64,000 nucleotides of DNA from an uncultured Lachnoclostridium sp. (GTDB lineage Bacteria > Bacillota > Clostridia > Lachnospirales > Lachnospiraceae), in the NCBI GenBank assembly GCA_946415315.1, contig CAMKRZ010000005.1:62001-126000 (forward strand), in the 5' to 3' direction. Below are positions 27,010-37,115 of this stretch, in pieces. Made by a program: the position numbers and the translations under genes. The stretch's first letter is position 1, and each line of letters begins with the position of its first letter. A model generated the notes under the pieces. That model did not search any database. It worked only from the letters and a program-made list of their open reading frames with translations, and was not told the origin of the DNA.

Positions 27010-29724
27010 ATGAAGAACTATAGATTTGATTTTTCTGTTATTATGGCTGTCTTTAACGTAGAGCCATATCTGAAAACTGCGATAGACAGTATCATACGGC
27101 AAACTATAGGCTTTTCCCATATTCAAATAATCATGGTAGATGACGGGTCAACCGATAAGAGTGGGGAGATCTGCGATTATTACAAGAGTAAATATCCGGA
27201 AAATACAGTAGTCATCCATAAAGAAAACGGAGGCGCATCAAGCGCAAGAAACGCCGGCCTTCCCTATGTGGAGGGTAAATACATCAACTTTATGGATAGC
27301 GATGACAAAATGGACTTAACAGCATTTGCTAAGGCCCGGAGTTTCTTTCAAAAGCATGGGGAAGAAACGGATGTTGTTGCCTTGCCGATGAAGTATTTTG
27401 ATGCGGAAACCAAGGAGCATATACAGAACGACAAATTCCGGATCAACAAAGAGGTAATTAACCTCTACGAACATCCCTATGTGACCAATCTAAGCGCGGC
27501 ATCCTCCTTTTTTAATGCATCCAGCATTGAAGGGATCAGTTTTGATACTGACCTGATATCTTGCGAGGATGCAAAGTATTGTCTTCAGGTGTTGTTGAAG
27601 AAGATGACGCTAGGCTTGATTCATGACGCAACATACTGGTATCGAAAACACTTCAGCGGTAACTTAAGTTCCTCGCAAAGCGCTACGAGAAAAAGGGGAT
27701 GGTATCTTCCGCATCTTCAACATTTTTCTTCTTGGGCGTTGGATGAGGCAGAGAGCCGACTAGGAACGATTCCGAGGTTTGTTCAATACGAAGTAATGTA
27801 CGATTTGCAGTGGAGAGTCGAACAACCGAATATTCCGCTTGGGGTAATGTCGGAAGAACAGATTCGTGAGTATAAGCAAAGCTTGTTCGAGACGATTAAT
27901 AGAATTGATGATGAAGTAATCATACGGCAAAAGAACTTATCAAAGACAAGACAGTTGTATTTGATCGATAAAAAGCACGGAGAAGATTATGTCTCACGCC
28001 ACAGATGTACAACGACTGAAGAAAAGAAGGAATTCGGTGATATAAACTGCGGTGATATTGTTTTTAAAACTGCTGAGGATTCCAAGCTTGCTCTGTCGGA
28101 GATGAATACCGTTCTTGATTTTATAAAGATCGACAGAGAAGCCTCCACTTGTACTGTTGAAGGCTTACATCATGTGTATCGGGAAACAGCGGAGCCGTTG
28201 TTGATTGTAAACGGAAGAGCGGTAGTTTGTGAAACGGTAGACAGAGAAAGAGACCGAGACATCGTTTTAGGGGAGTATGCATCAACCGTTGTCGGATTTA
28301 AATGTGTCCTTCCTTTGGAAGAATCGATGAGTATTGTTCCGGCAATTCGAGTTGCGGATAGTATTGTAATTCGGCGTAACATTCAGGTGGGGTCGTTTTT
28401 CCCGGTATCGGAACTGTACAGTAAAGCCTATGCGATTATCAATAAACGACTTGTTACGTTACAGAACGGAGTCCTCTGTGTTACGAGAAAGCCATGCTGG
28501 ATTAAAAGAACAAGCCGTGAGATAAAGTTCCTGTTCGAAATCTGGAAGAAGAATTATCTGGGTGGTCGAAAAGCGATTGCCGGACGCTTGTTCTATCACT
28601 TTTATCATCCGTTCAAAAGACGGAAAATATGGATCCTGTCGGATCGGCTAAGTGACGCGGGAGACAACGGAGAAGCGTTTTTTGATTTTCTCTCTCATAA
28701 GAAACCTAAGAAAACAAAGGTATATTATGTAATAAAAAAGGACAGCAAGGATTACAGCAGATTAAGTAACATCGGAGCTTGTATCGATATTCTTTCGTTT
28801 AAGCATAAACTCCTTCATCTGGTAAGCGATGTCGTTTTGTCATCTCAGGCGGATATTATGAGAAATCCGTTTGGCGGCCACGATGAAGCGCTCAGAGACT
28901 TGCTGCAGCATCAGAAATTTGTGTTTCTTCAGCATGGAGTTACCAAAGACGATATATCGGACTGGATCAATCGATATCATCAGAATATTGACGGCTTCGT
29001 TACCGTTGCAAAGCGAGAGGCACAGTCGATTACAGAAGGACGATATGGTTATTCGGCTGACCAAGTTTGGTTGACGGGATTTCCGCGGTTTGACTATTTG
29101 TACGAGGATAACAGGAAATGGATTACCGTAATGCCGACCTGGCGGTATTACCTGGTTGAAAATCCGGAGGATGGTTTCGGTCCGACTAAATTGGTTGACG
29201 ATTATGAGAACACGGAATTTTTCAAGTTTTATAATACCCTGTTAAATGCAGATGGTTTGCTCAGTAAACTTGAAGAAAAAGGATATACACTGGCCTTCTT
29301 TGCTCATCCGCGGTTTCGCCCGTTTACCAAGAGATTTTCGCAGGACAGCAGAGTGTTATTTCTCCCAGCGGAGACTTCTTATCGTGAGATTTATGCTCAC
29401 AGCAGTTTGGTTATCACGGACTATTCTTCGGCAGCGTTTGATTTTTCGTATCTCCGGAAGCCTGTGATCTATGCTCAATTTGATAAAGACGTGTTCTTTT
29501 CCGGAAGTCATTCGTACGTGAAAGGATACTTCAGCTATGAGAGAGATGGCTTTGGCGAAGTCACCCATGATTTGGAGGAGACTATTGCGTTGATACTAAA
29601 GTATGTGGAAGAAGAATGCGTATTGGAGCCTAAGTACAGAACCCGGATAGATGAGTTTTTTGAATATAATGATGCTTACAACAGTCAAAGATTGCTTGAC
29701 AAAGTGACAACATTTTTTGATTGA
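27010..29724 (+). CDS. GT2 glycosyltransferase fused to TagF-like glycerophosphotransferase
   Basis: A 904-residue two-domain enzyme. The N-terminus is a GT2 domain (FSVIMAVFNVEPYLKTAIDS, MVDDGSTDKSGEICD, ENGGASSARNAGLP, FMDSDDKMD). After a middle region of about 300 residues comes a CDP-glycerol:poly(glycerophosphate) glycerophosphotransferase domain (PF04464 type), with KTKVYYVIKKDSKDYSRL, FVFLQHGVTKDD, TGFPRFDYLY and LVITDYSSAAFDFSYLRKP. It likely adds glycerol phosphate or a like polyol phosphate to a glycan. Start 27010 is preferred over TTG 26920 for its GAGGAACAAGCA site. Membrane-associated by analogy. Confidence 0.85.
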   Translation: MKNYRFDFSVIMAVFNVEPYLKTAIDSIIRQTIGFSHIQIIMVDDGSTDKSGEICDYYKSKYPENTVVIHKENGGASSARNAGLPYVEGKYINFMDSDDKMDLTAFAKARSFFQKHGEETDVVALPMKYFDAETKEHIQNDKFRINKEVINLYEHPYVTNLSAASSFFNASSIEGISFDTDLISCEDAKYCLQVLLKKMTLGLIHDATYWYRKHFSGNLSSSQSATRKRGWYLPHLQHFSSWALDEAESRLGTIPRFVQYEVMYDLQWRVEQPNIPLGVMSEEQIREYKQSLFETINRIDDEVIIRQKNLSKTRQLYLIDKKHGEDYVSRHRCTTTEEKKEFGDINCGDIVFKTAEDSKLALSEMNTVLDFIKIDREASTCTVEGLHHVYRETAEPLLIVNGRAVVCETVDRERDRDIVLGEYASTVVGFKCVLPLEESMSIVPAIRVADSIVIRRNIQVGSFFPVSELYSKAYAIINKRLVTLQNGVLCVTRKPCWIKRTSREIKFLFEIWKKNYLGGRKAIAGRLFYHFYHPFKRRKIWILSDRLSDAGDNGEAFFDFLSHKKPKKTKVYYVIKKDSKDYSRLSNIGACIDILSFKHKLLHLVSDVVLSSQADIMRNPFGGHDEALRDLLQHQKFVFLQHGVTKDDISDWINRYHQNIDGFVTVAKREAQSITEGRYGYSADQVWLTGFPRFDYLYEDNRKWITVMPTWRYYLVENPEDGFGPTKLVDDYENTEFFKFYNTLLNADGLLSKLEEKGYTLAFFAHPRFRPFTKRFSQDSRVLFLPAETSYREIYAHSSLVITDYSSAAFDFSYLRKPVIYAQFDKDVFFSGSHSYVKGYFSYERDGFGEVTHDLEETIALILKYVEEECVLEPKYRTRIDEFFEYNDAYNSQRLLDKVTTFFD

Positions 29725-29812
29725 ACATTCGTAGTTATCGGCGAGCGGCCCGAAACGAAAACGAACTCCCTAAATGCGGTTATGGTTACTGAGAGAAGCG
29801 AAATGGAGAAGC

Positions 29813-30670
29813 ATGGATAATATGACACACATTTCTGCCAAGCACAAATGGTTTGATCTTCATCTGCGAGAGACTTTGCAGTATCGGGATTTAATCTTTC
29901 TCTTTGTAAAGAGAAATTTCACGGCACAATACAAGCAGACAATTTTAGGCCCGTTGTGGGCAATTATTCAACCGTTGTTAACAACAGTTGTCTTTACCAT
30001 TGTGTTTGGAAATCTGGCAGGATTAACGACTGCGGATATTACTGGTGAATATATGATTCCGGCGTTCCTTTTCTACATGATCGGGAATGTTTGTTGGAAT
30101 TATTTTGCGACGACTCTTAATGCGACCTCGAATGTTTTTATTGTTAATCGGGGAACCATGGGGAAAGTGTATTATCCGAGACTTGTGGCTCCGATTGCGA
30201 CTGCTCTTTCCGGATTGATTTCCTTTGGAATTCAGTTTGTCATGTTTGTGGCTTTTTGGCTGTTCTATCTTATAAAGGGGGGAACAAGTATACGTGTTTC
30301 GCTATGGCTTCTCATGGTTCCGCTCTTGATTCTCCAGATGATCGTGCTGGCAGTCGGGTTTGGTATTATTATTTCCTCTGTTACAACAAAGTATCGTGAT
30401 CTTGCCATGTTGGTGAGTTTTGGATTGGAATTATGGAGATACGGTTGTCCCATTGCATATGGACTGCAGTTGGTTCCGCATAAGTATCTGGGCTTGTATC
30501 TTGTCAATCCGGTAACACCGATCATTACGACATTTCGGTACGCCATGTTTGGATTCGGTTTTTTTCATATTGGGTACTATCTGATGAGTTGGGGCGTCAG
30601 CATCGCTGTTTTTATGATTGGCCTCATCCTGTTCAGCAGAATTGAACGGACATTTATGGACACAATATAG
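29813..30670 (+). CDS. ABC-2 polysaccharide/teichoic acid exporter permease
   Basis: A 285-residue permease with six membrane segments, of the Wzm/TagG family. It has the cytoplasmic entry QYRDLIFLFVKRNFTAQYKQTILGPLW, common to TagG and RfbA, and the periplasmic-side NPVTPIITTFRY motif. It would move the completed lipid-linked polymer out. The ATG at 29813 follows ATGGAGAAGC. The ATPase gene begins nine bases after its stop, so the two form one exporter. Confidence 0.93.
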   Translation: MDNMTHISAKHKWFDLHLRETLQYRDLIFLFVKRNFTAQYKQTILGPLWAIIQPLLTTVVFTIVFGNLAGLTTADITGEYMIPAFLFYMIGNVCWNYFATTLNATSNVFIVNRGTMGKVYYPRLVAPIATALSGLISFGIQFVMFVAFWLFYLIKGGTSIRVSLWLLMVPLLILQMIVLAVGFGIIISSVTTKYRDLAMLVSFGLELWRYGCPIAYGLQLVPHKYLGLYLVNPVTPIITTFRYAMFGFGFFHIGYYLMSWGVSIAVFMIGLILFSRIERTFMDTI

Positions 30671-30679
30671 GGGGTGGCT

Positions 30680-31954
30680 ATGAGTGATACTATGATGAAA
30701 GTAAGTCACATCTCTAAGCAATACAGACTAGGCCAGATCGGTGGGACTACGCTACGGGACGAGCTTCAGAGATGGAGCGCCAAATGGCATCATAAAGAAG
30801 ATCCGACGAAGAAAATCGGAGCGCGGGAGTATGCGAATAATGAAGTTTTTCTGGCGCTTGATGATGTATCGTTTGATGTTGAAAAAGGAGAACGCGTAGG
30901 AATAATCGGACATAACGGAGCCGGAAAATCTACTTTGTTGAAACTGATCTCGCGAATAACCGCTCCCACCAAGGGAGATATATGGCTTAATGGGCGTGTG
31001 GCATCAATGCTGGAGGTTGGCACGGGGTTTCATGGTGAACTGACCGGCCGTGAGAATATTTACATGAACGGTGCCATTCTCGGGATGAAAAAACGCGAAA
31101 TTGATGAAAAGATGGAGGACATTATAGATTTTTCGGAATGTCGCCAGTTTATTGATACTCCGGTAAAACGGTACTCATCGGGAATGTATGTCAAACTGGC
31201 ATTTGCCGTTGCCGCACACCTGGATGCGGAAATAATGATTATGGATGAAGTGTTGGCTGTCGGAGACATGGCATTCCAAAAGAAGTGTCTGGATAAGATG
31301 AATGAAGTGTCACGAGAAGAAGGAAGAACTATTCTTTATGTCAGTCATAACATGAATACAATCCGTCAACTGTGTAACCGCTGTATTGTTTTGAATCAGG
31401 GTAAGGTTGTATTTGACGGGAAGGAAGAAGATGGAATTAATACATATTTAGGGCTGGGAGGAATCTCAGACAGGGAGATTGATCTGTCTTCAGCTCAAAG
31501 AAATAAAGAATACTTGAACGGAATTAAACTGACTTCAGTAAAGAATTTGAATGATTCCGGATGGAGTATTCGTACCGGAGAAAAACTTCGGTTTGAAATT
31601 CGTGCAGAAGCAAGCCAAAGCTTTGATGTTATGAGCTTTCGTTCAAGGCTGACTAATATAGATGGACATTCCATTTCTGTCTTTGTCGCACCGGATTTAT
31701 TCTCGTGCAAAGCAAATGAAACGATCACAATACCGCTTGAGGCTGACACGTCACAACTGGTCCCGGGAAGGTATTGTCTAACCCCCGCGTTGTATCAGTA
31801 TGATCGGTTAGGCACGACATTGTTCTATGACCATATCAATCGTATCATAACTTTTGAAGTTCGCGATGATGGAAGTTTCAATCAGGGAATTCCGTGGGTA
31901 CAGAAATACTGGGGCGATATTCGATTGCCGGAGTTGGTTGATTTGCGAAAATAG
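30680..31954 (+). CDS. Polysaccharide exporter ATPase with Wzt-type C-terminal domain
   Basis: A 424-residue Wzt/TagH-like ATPase. It has Walker A GHNGAGKST, the family's REYANNEVFLALDDVSFDVEKGE, signature YSSGMYVKLAFAVA, Walker B IMIMDEVLAVGD and switch His in VSHNMNT. Residues 270-424 form an added beta-sandwich like the glycan-binding C-terminal domain of Wzt. That domain reads the chain end before export in O9a systems. It pairs with the permease just upstream. ATG 30680 is chosen over GTG 30674 for spacing from AGGGGG. Confidence 0.92.
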   Translation: MSDTMMKVSHISKQYRLGQIGGTTLRDELQRWSAKWHHKEDPTKKIGAREYANNEVFLALDDVSFDVEKGERVGIIGHNGAGKSTLLKLISRITAPTKGDIWLNGRVASMLEVGTGFHGELTGRENIYMNGAILGMKKREIDEKMEDIIDFSECRQFIDTPVKRYSSGMYVKLAFAVAAHLDAEIMIMDEVLAVGDMAFQKKCLDKMNEVSREEGRTILYVSHNMNTIRQLCNRCIVLNQGKVVFDGKEEDGINTYLGLGGISDREIDLSSAQRNKEYLNGIKLTSVKNLNDSGWSIRTGEKLRFEIRAEASQSFDVMSFRSRLTNIDGHSISVFVAPDLFSCKANETITIPLEADTSQLVPGRYCLTPALYQYDRLGTTLFYDHINRIITFEVRDDGSFNQGIPWVQKYWGDIRLPELVDLRK

Positions 31955-31968
31955 GAAAGTGAGAAAGT

Positions 31969-34236
31969 ATGCACATACAGATTACCAACAAAGAAACGTG
32001 TACAGGTTGCTCCGCATGTGCAGAGAGATGCCCTCAGAACTGCATTCAAATGATTCGGGATAATGAGGGATTTCTCTATCCTGAAGTTGATGAGGATGCG
32101 TGTATTAACTGTGGATTATGTTTGAAAACATGTCCGATAACCAATCCGGTATCCTTATCCGAGAAAAAGCCTGTTGCTTACGCAGGGTGGATCGGCGATG
32201 ATCAGTTGAGAAAAGAGAGTTCGTCCGGTGGTGTTTTTACTGCATTGGCTGAAAAGGTAATCACCGAAAAGAGAGGTGTAGTTTTCGGCGCGGTTTTTGA
32301 TAAAGAACACCGTGTTATGCATGCGTGTGCCGAGAGTATTGAAGAACTCGGACTGTTACGCGGAAGTAAATACACACAGAGTGTCATAGGGGAGACATAT
32401 CGAGAAGCAAAGTCTTTTTTGGATGAAGGACGAACGGTCCTTTTTTCCGGAACTCCTTGCCAAATCGGAGGGCTGTATTCTTACCTTGGACGTAATTATG
32501 AAAATTTGTACACAACGGATATAGTTTGTCATGGTGTTCCGTCACCACTGGTTTGGGAGAAATATCTGGAGTATAGAACAAACCCTGACAGAGTTGTAAA
32601 GCAGGTATGTTTTCGCAACAAGCAATCAGGGTGGAAGAAGTTCTCTATGTATGTTGAGTATGAAGAGGGAAAGAATTACTGTGTTTCTTTTTCTCAGGAC
32701 CCATACATGGATGTTTTCCTGAAAAACTGGTGCCTGCGTCCAAGTTGCTATCATTGCAACTATAAGTCAACGCACAGACAGGCAGATATTACTCTGGCTG
32801 ATTTTTGGGGGATTGAACGGATACTACCTGAGATTGATGATGATGGAGGCACATCCCTGATCATTGTACATACCCGAAAAGGGCGGCGCTTACTATCGGA
32901 AATTAATAACCGCGTACAACTCAGAAAAACAATGCTGGAGGCGGCCGTAAAATACAATTCAGCGATGATTCAGTCCCCGGAAATGCCGCTGTTACGTTCG
33001 GTGTTCATGGATAGAATTCAGTCGCAGGGGTTTGGGGAAGCTTATGATCGGGTTAATCGAAAAGTCGGAATACTGACATTTTATTACAAGTCACGTAATT
33101 ACGGAGGATTGCTGCAATCCTATGCGCTTTGCAATTACTTGCAGAAAAGCGGATATAATGCCGAACAAATATGCTATGTTTCGAAAAACAAACCTCTCGA
33201 TGAGCCCGTTCAAACTCAACCAAAGCGGAGGCGTAGATATTGGAAGATATTTAACCCGCTGGCAGTTGTAAGATATGTAAATAAGCAAAGAGCAATAAAA
33301 GAACAAGCCCGTGAAAACCAGAAATGGGATGTGCGGTTTGAACGAATAAGGAGGTTTCAAAATCAAATTCCGCATAGCCCGCAGGTTTACTATCGGGATA
33401 CCATTGAAGAAAGTAATTTACGCTACGACTGCTTTGTTGCAGGAAGTGATCAGATATGGAATCCGGCATGGTCAGATGAAGCGTATTTTTTAGCTTTTGT
33501 TGAGAAAGCAAAAGGAAAAATCGCATATGCGGCCAGCATCGGAACTACAGAAATAACCGACGAACACAAAAGATATTTCAAAGAATATCTGCCTTCATTT
33601 TCTGCTGTTTCTGTAAGAGAGAAGGCAGCAGTGGGAACGGTTCAGCAGTTTGTTTCGGATCAGAAAACCGTTGCTGTGGTGGATCCGGTACTGCTATTGT
33701 CCGGGGAAGAGTGGGACAAGATTTGTTCCAAACGATTAGTGAAGGATAAATACATTTTTTGCTATTTCCTGGGCGAGGATTACGAGTCTAAGGCATTGGC
33801 TAAAGAGTACGCGGACAAGCACGGATATAAGATAGCCAACATCCCACATTTACGAAGCTACATGATAACCGAATCCGATATCGGGTTCGGTGATCATATG
33901 ATTTATGACGCATCTCCTGAAGACTTTCTCTCGCTGATAAAATACGCGGAATGTGTCTTTACCAATAGTTTTCATGCGAGTGTTTTCTCGGGGATATTTC
34001 AAAAGGATTTCTTTGTGTTCAACAGGAAAGATTATGCAGCGATGTATGATAGGATACTGTCGGTATGTGAACTGTATAACTGCATTGATCGGTATTGCGA
34101 TACCGCTGATAAGAAGGGGATAGACTATCTTGAAAAATGTAAGTCAATCGAATATAAGGACAACGATGTTAGGAGGGAAGAGGCGATTGAGAGATCGAAA
34201 CAATTCCTGAAAGAAAATTTGACAACCTATTTCTAG
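31969..34236 (+). CDS. FrhB-like Fe-S protein fused to polysaccharide pyruvyl transferase
   Basis: A 755-residue fusion. Residues 1-60 carry two 4Fe-4S clusters (CTGCSACAERCP and CINCGLCLKTCP). A coenzyme F420 hydrogenase beta subunit-like domain follows (SSGGVFTALAE, FSGTPCQIGGL, DIVCHGVPSP, ADITLADFWGI). From about 365 the chain is a polysaccharide pyruvyl transferase family domain (VGILTFYYKSRNYGGLLQSYAL, GSDQIWNP, YAASIGT, FTNSFHASVFSGIF). Such pairs occur in capsule clusters and may add ketal pyruvate to a sugar or transfer phosphate-linked groups. The role of the redox half is not known. GAAAGTGAGAAAG lies upstream. Confidence 0.87.
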   Translation: MHIQITNKETCTGCSACAERCPQNCIQMIRDNEGFLYPEVDEDACINCGLCLKTCPITNPVSLSEKKPVAYAGWIGDDQLRKESSSGGVFTALAEKVITEKRGVVFGAVFDKEHRVMHACAESIEELGLLRGSKYTQSVIGETYREAKSFLDEGRTVLFSGTPCQIGGLYSYLGRNYENLYTTDIVCHGVPSPLVWEKYLEYRTNPDRVVKQVCFRNKQSGWKKFSMYVEYEEGKNYCVSFSQDPYMDVFLKNWCLRPSCYHCNYKSTHRQADITLADFWGIERILPEIDDDGGTSLIIVHTRKGRRLLSEINNRVQLRKTMLEAAVKYNSAMIQSPEMPLLRSVFMDRIQSQGFGEAYDRVNRKVGILTFYYKSRNYGGLLQSYALCNYLQKSGYNAEQICYVSKNKPLDEPVQTQPKRRRRYWKIFNPLAVVRYVNKQRAIKEQARENQKWDVRFERIRRFQNQIPHSPQVYYRDTIEESNLRYDCFVAGSDQIWNPAWSDEAYFLAFVEKAKGKIAYAASIGTTEITDEHKRYFKEYLPSFSAVSVREKAAVGTVQQFVSDQKTVAVVDPVLLLSGEEWDKICSKRLVKDKYIFCYFLGEDYESKALAKEYADKHGYKIANIPHLRSYMITESDIGFGDHMIYDASPEDFLSLIKYAECVFTNSFHASVFSGIFQKDFFVFNRKDYAAMYDRILSVCELYNCIDRYCDTADKKGIDYLEKCKSIEYKDNDVRREEAIERSKQFLKENLTTYF

Positions 34237-34260
34237 AATTGCGTGTATCCAGAAACTGAT

Positions 34261-34299
34261 AGGTTATGCTGCTCCGCTTCAAGCGGGGCAGCATAACCT
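34261..34299. terminator. Bidirectional terminator between convergent glycan genes
   Basis: AGGTTATGCTGC and GCAGCATAACCT pair perfectly; the inner TCCGC/GCGGG extends this to a 17-bp stem with loop TTCAA. It lies between the plus-strand Fe-S fusion and the minus-strand AlgX-like gene. Confidence 0.75.
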
Positions 34300-34415
34300 T
34301 CCTTGAGATGGTTGTGCTGTTTTTTCGGAACATGCAGAAATATGGAATAAACAAGATGACAGTTATTGGGGAGAGATAATAAATACGTGTTGAAAAACAG
34401 TATTGCTCAAACGGT

Positions 34416-35630
34416 TTAGTTCGTGGTGGGAAGAAAATTAAATTTGCCATGTGCGTTTTGGTCAGAGTCTACACCGGAATACAGGACAATTACATACTCG
34501 GGCTTGATATCCTGTATATACGTTTCTAAATTTACAGGGAATCCCGATAAGTAATCGTAATCACGGATATCGCAGATGTATAACTCAGCTGCTTGTAGTG
34601 CCAGAAACGGCGTGACGACACAAGCAAAAGAGTCCCGGATGATCAAGATTTTTGTGCCGGTTAAGTTTTGCTTGTTCTCAATAATCTGTTGATGAAAATC
34701 TCCGCCACTGTACGTTACGTATGTATTGTCGTGGTAATAATCTTTCTTCAAATGTTGCATAAACAAAACGGTTTCTTCAAAGGATCCTTCCCGTTTGACA
34801 TCGTGTTCCTCTGTCATATTGGTGCTGAACTTCGGAGTAATCAAGGTGAAATCATCTGCGCCTTGCCAAGAAAAGTAGGTGCCGGTCTTCTTACCTTTAG
34901 ATCCCAAAAACAAGTCCGAATATGTCGAAACATCAAAATTCTCTAAACAGGTATACTGTTCATTAAATTCAAAACCATATCTGGACGAAAGCTCTCTGCA
35001 CAGCGAAGAATAGGCAACAAAACCCGATTGTGTCGTCCAATGATGATCTGTAGAAAAGAATAAGGCATCTTCGCTCTTCTCTAAACATTCCGAAAAATCG
35101 ACTGTCGGAATCTCTGACTCTCTCAAAACGCGCAAAAACCTGTCATGGTTGTCCCAAGCGTAATTGTCTACATTACACGGAAGCTGTTCATATTGTTCTT
35201 TTTTCGGTGCCACACAATAAAGAAAGTGTGCTCCGTTGCGTTCCGAATAATCTTCCAGTTTTTTTATTCGGGAAACAATTTCTTCTATTTCTGCGTCCTC
35301 AAGACGATTTACCGGTGCACACAAGCTACCAGAGTCCGCTTTAACGACAGTAGTGTCGTCCTTTATTACTATTCGCGTCAACAGAAGATTGTTTTTCACT
35401 GAATCGATGTCCATCATGAGATCATGGTAACGCAATTCTTTATTCGAAACGTCTTCGATATCGTTTAGGGCTTCCTCAACGCCATCTCTGTCAAAATGCA
35501 TGAGTGCGCCTATGATATCAAGTGTGTCCCACTTTATTTGTGTAAAACAACCTCCCCAAACCCCGAGAACAATAAAAATTGCAGCAAAAGCAAAAAGGAT
35601 ACTGTTCTTGTTAAACCGTAAATGCTTCAT
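34416..35630 (-). CDS. AlgJ/AlgX-like SGNH O-acetyl transfer protein
   Basis: A 404-residue protein with one N-terminal membrane anchor (SILFAFAAIFIVLGVWGGCF) and an extracytoplasmic SGNH-hydrolase-like domain. The STDHHWTTQSG motif near residue 195 and LIIRDSFACV near 331 give the Asp-His and Ser residues of the AlgX/DHHW family. It likely takes an acyl group passed by the MBOAT protein encoded 11 bases upstream and transfers it to a surface polymer. RBS AGGGGACC sits before the ATG. The pair is like AlgI-AlgX, PatA-PatB and DltB-DltD partnerships. Confidence 0.85.
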   Translation of the reverse strand: MKHLRFNKNSILFAFAAIFIVLGVWGGCFTQIKWDTLDIIGALMHFDRDGVEEALNDIEDVSNKELRYHDLMMDIDSVKNNLLLTRIVIKDDTTVVKADSGSLCAPVNRLEDAEIEEIVSRIKKLEDYSERNGAHFLYCVAPKKEQYEQLPCNVDNYAWDNHDRFLRVLRESEIPTVDFSECLEKSEDALFFSTDHHWTTQSGFVAYSSLCRELSSRYGFEFNEQYTCLENFDVSTYSDLFLGSKGKKTGTYFSWQGADDFTLITPKFSTNMTEEHDVKREGSFEETVLFMQHLKKDYYHDNTYVTYSGGDFHQQIIENKQNLTGTKILIIRDSFACVVTPFLALQAAELYICDIRDYDYLSGFPVNLETYIQDIKPEYVIVLYSGVDSDQNAHGKFNFLPTTN

Positions 35631-35641
35631 CTTCGGTCCCC

Positions 35642-37057
35642 TCAGAAATTAAAGTAAATGAACGGGTTATACGAACTACTTAAAATACTTGCAATTGAAA
35701 GGACGAACAAGCAACATAAACCAATCACACTTGCCACTTGAGCGACCCTGTTATCTCTCCATTTTTCGGAAAGTATCTTTATAGCAGGAGTGCATAAAAA
35801 CGCGCCGATTAACAATAATATCACATTCTGCGATAACCAACCCGCGAATAGTTTGTCTGAAAACGGATTTCCATTGAGTCCGAATACAGCTTTAATATAC
35901 GTGAATGCGTCCGATATCGTTTCAGATCGGAACACAATCCAGCCGATAGTGACAAAGAAACCGGTGTACAACCACCGTAAGGCAGAGATGAGCTTTTTCT
36001 TTGTCTTGGTTAATCCCATAGCTTTCTCAACGGTCAGAAGAACAAAATATAACAATCCCCACACCAGGAACGTCAGGTTGGCACCATGCCATATGCCGGT
36101 CAATATCCATACGATAAAGAGGTTTAGAATAGTGTGGATTTTTCCGTGTCGGTTTCCGCCTAACGGAATATAAAGATAATCTCTGAACCATGTGCCGAGA
36201 GAGATGTGCCAACGACGCCAGAATTCTGTTATCGAGGTAGAAATATACGGGTAGTTGAAATTCTCCACAAAATGAAATCCGAACATCTGCCCCATGCCTA
36301 TTGCCATATCACTGTATCCGCTGAAGTCAAAGAAAATCTGAAACGAGTACGCGACTGCCCCAAGCCACCCGTACATAACCGAAACAGATGCTCCGCCATG
36401 CACTACATTGAAGACCTGATCGGCCAAAATCGCAAACCCATTAGCAAGCAGTACCTTCTTGGATAATCCCCGGACAAAGCGAGCAAATCCGTCAAAGAGA
36501 TTATCTGTGTTTTCTTTGCGGTTTTCTATTTCATCGGCAATTGTTTCATACCGCACAATCGGGCCTGCTATCAGCTGAGGGAAAAAAGAAATGTACAAAC
36601 CGACGTAAAGTAAGTTTGTCTGAACTTCGACCTTCTGTCGATAAACATCAATCACATAAGACATTGCCTGGAACGTAAAAAAACTGATACCGATCGGTAA
36701 AGCAATCTTCGGTACTGAAAAACTGCCGCCTGATAATTCACGGATCAAGGTGCCTGTATATGTAAAGTATTTAAATACAAACAGTAGCCCCAGATTAAAA
36801 GCAATATCGATGCCAAGCATTACTTTGGAGATCTTGTTTTTCTCGCGACTTCTATCAATGAGAATACCAAACAGCCAGTTAAGTACGACGGAAGCCATCA
36901 TTACGAAAACAAAGCGAGGTTCACCCCAAGCATAAAAAAGTATGCTCGCGCACAAAAGAAAAACGTTTCGCAGGAATCTCTTCTTGGGGATTATGTAGTA
37001 AAGCAGAACTACTGATGGAAGAAAAAGATAGATAAATACGGTACTTGAAAAAAGCAT
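35642..37057 (-). CDS. MBOAT-family O-acyltransferase, AlgI/DltB-like
   Basis: A 471-residue polytopic membrane enzyme that brings an acyl group across the membrane. It has MLFSSTVFIYLFLPSVVLLY at the start, AGPIVRYETIADE, DFSGYSDMAIGMGQMFGF, FWRRWHISLGTWFRDYLYIPLGGNR and the conserved histidine in LTGIWHGAN near residue 320. All are hallmarks of the AlgI subfamily. The start at 37057 is preferred since ACGGAGAA is just upstream; the longer frame overlaps its promoter. First gene of a two-gene operon with the AlgX-like gene. Confidence 0.93.
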   Translation of the reverse strand: MLFSSTVFIYLFLPSVVLLYYIIPKKRFLRNVFLLCASILFYAWGEPRFVFVMMASVVLNWLFGILIDRSREKNKISKVMLGIDIAFNLGLLFVFKYFTYTGTLIRELSGGSFSVPKIALPIGISFFTFQAMSYVIDVYRQKVEVQTNLLYVGLYISFFPQLIAGPIVRYETIADEIENRKENTDNLFDGFARFVRGLSKKVLLANGFAILADQVFNVVHGGASVSVMYGWLGAVAYSFQIFFDFSGYSDMAIGMGQMFGFHFVENFNYPYISTSITEFWRRWHISLGTWFRDYLYIPLGGNRHGKIHTILNLFIVWILTGIWHGANLTFLVWGLLYFVLLTVEKAMGLTKTKKKLISALRWLYTGFFVTIGWIVFRSETISDAFTYIKAVFGLNGNPFSDKLFAGWLSQNVILLLIGAFLCTPAIKILSEKWRDNRVAQVASVIGLCCLFVLSIASILSSSYNPFIYFNF

Positions 37058-37115
37058 TTCTATTCTCCGTGTTGCTCTAAGACGTGCATCGATAAAGCAC
37101 TGCATTCTTCTCTTT

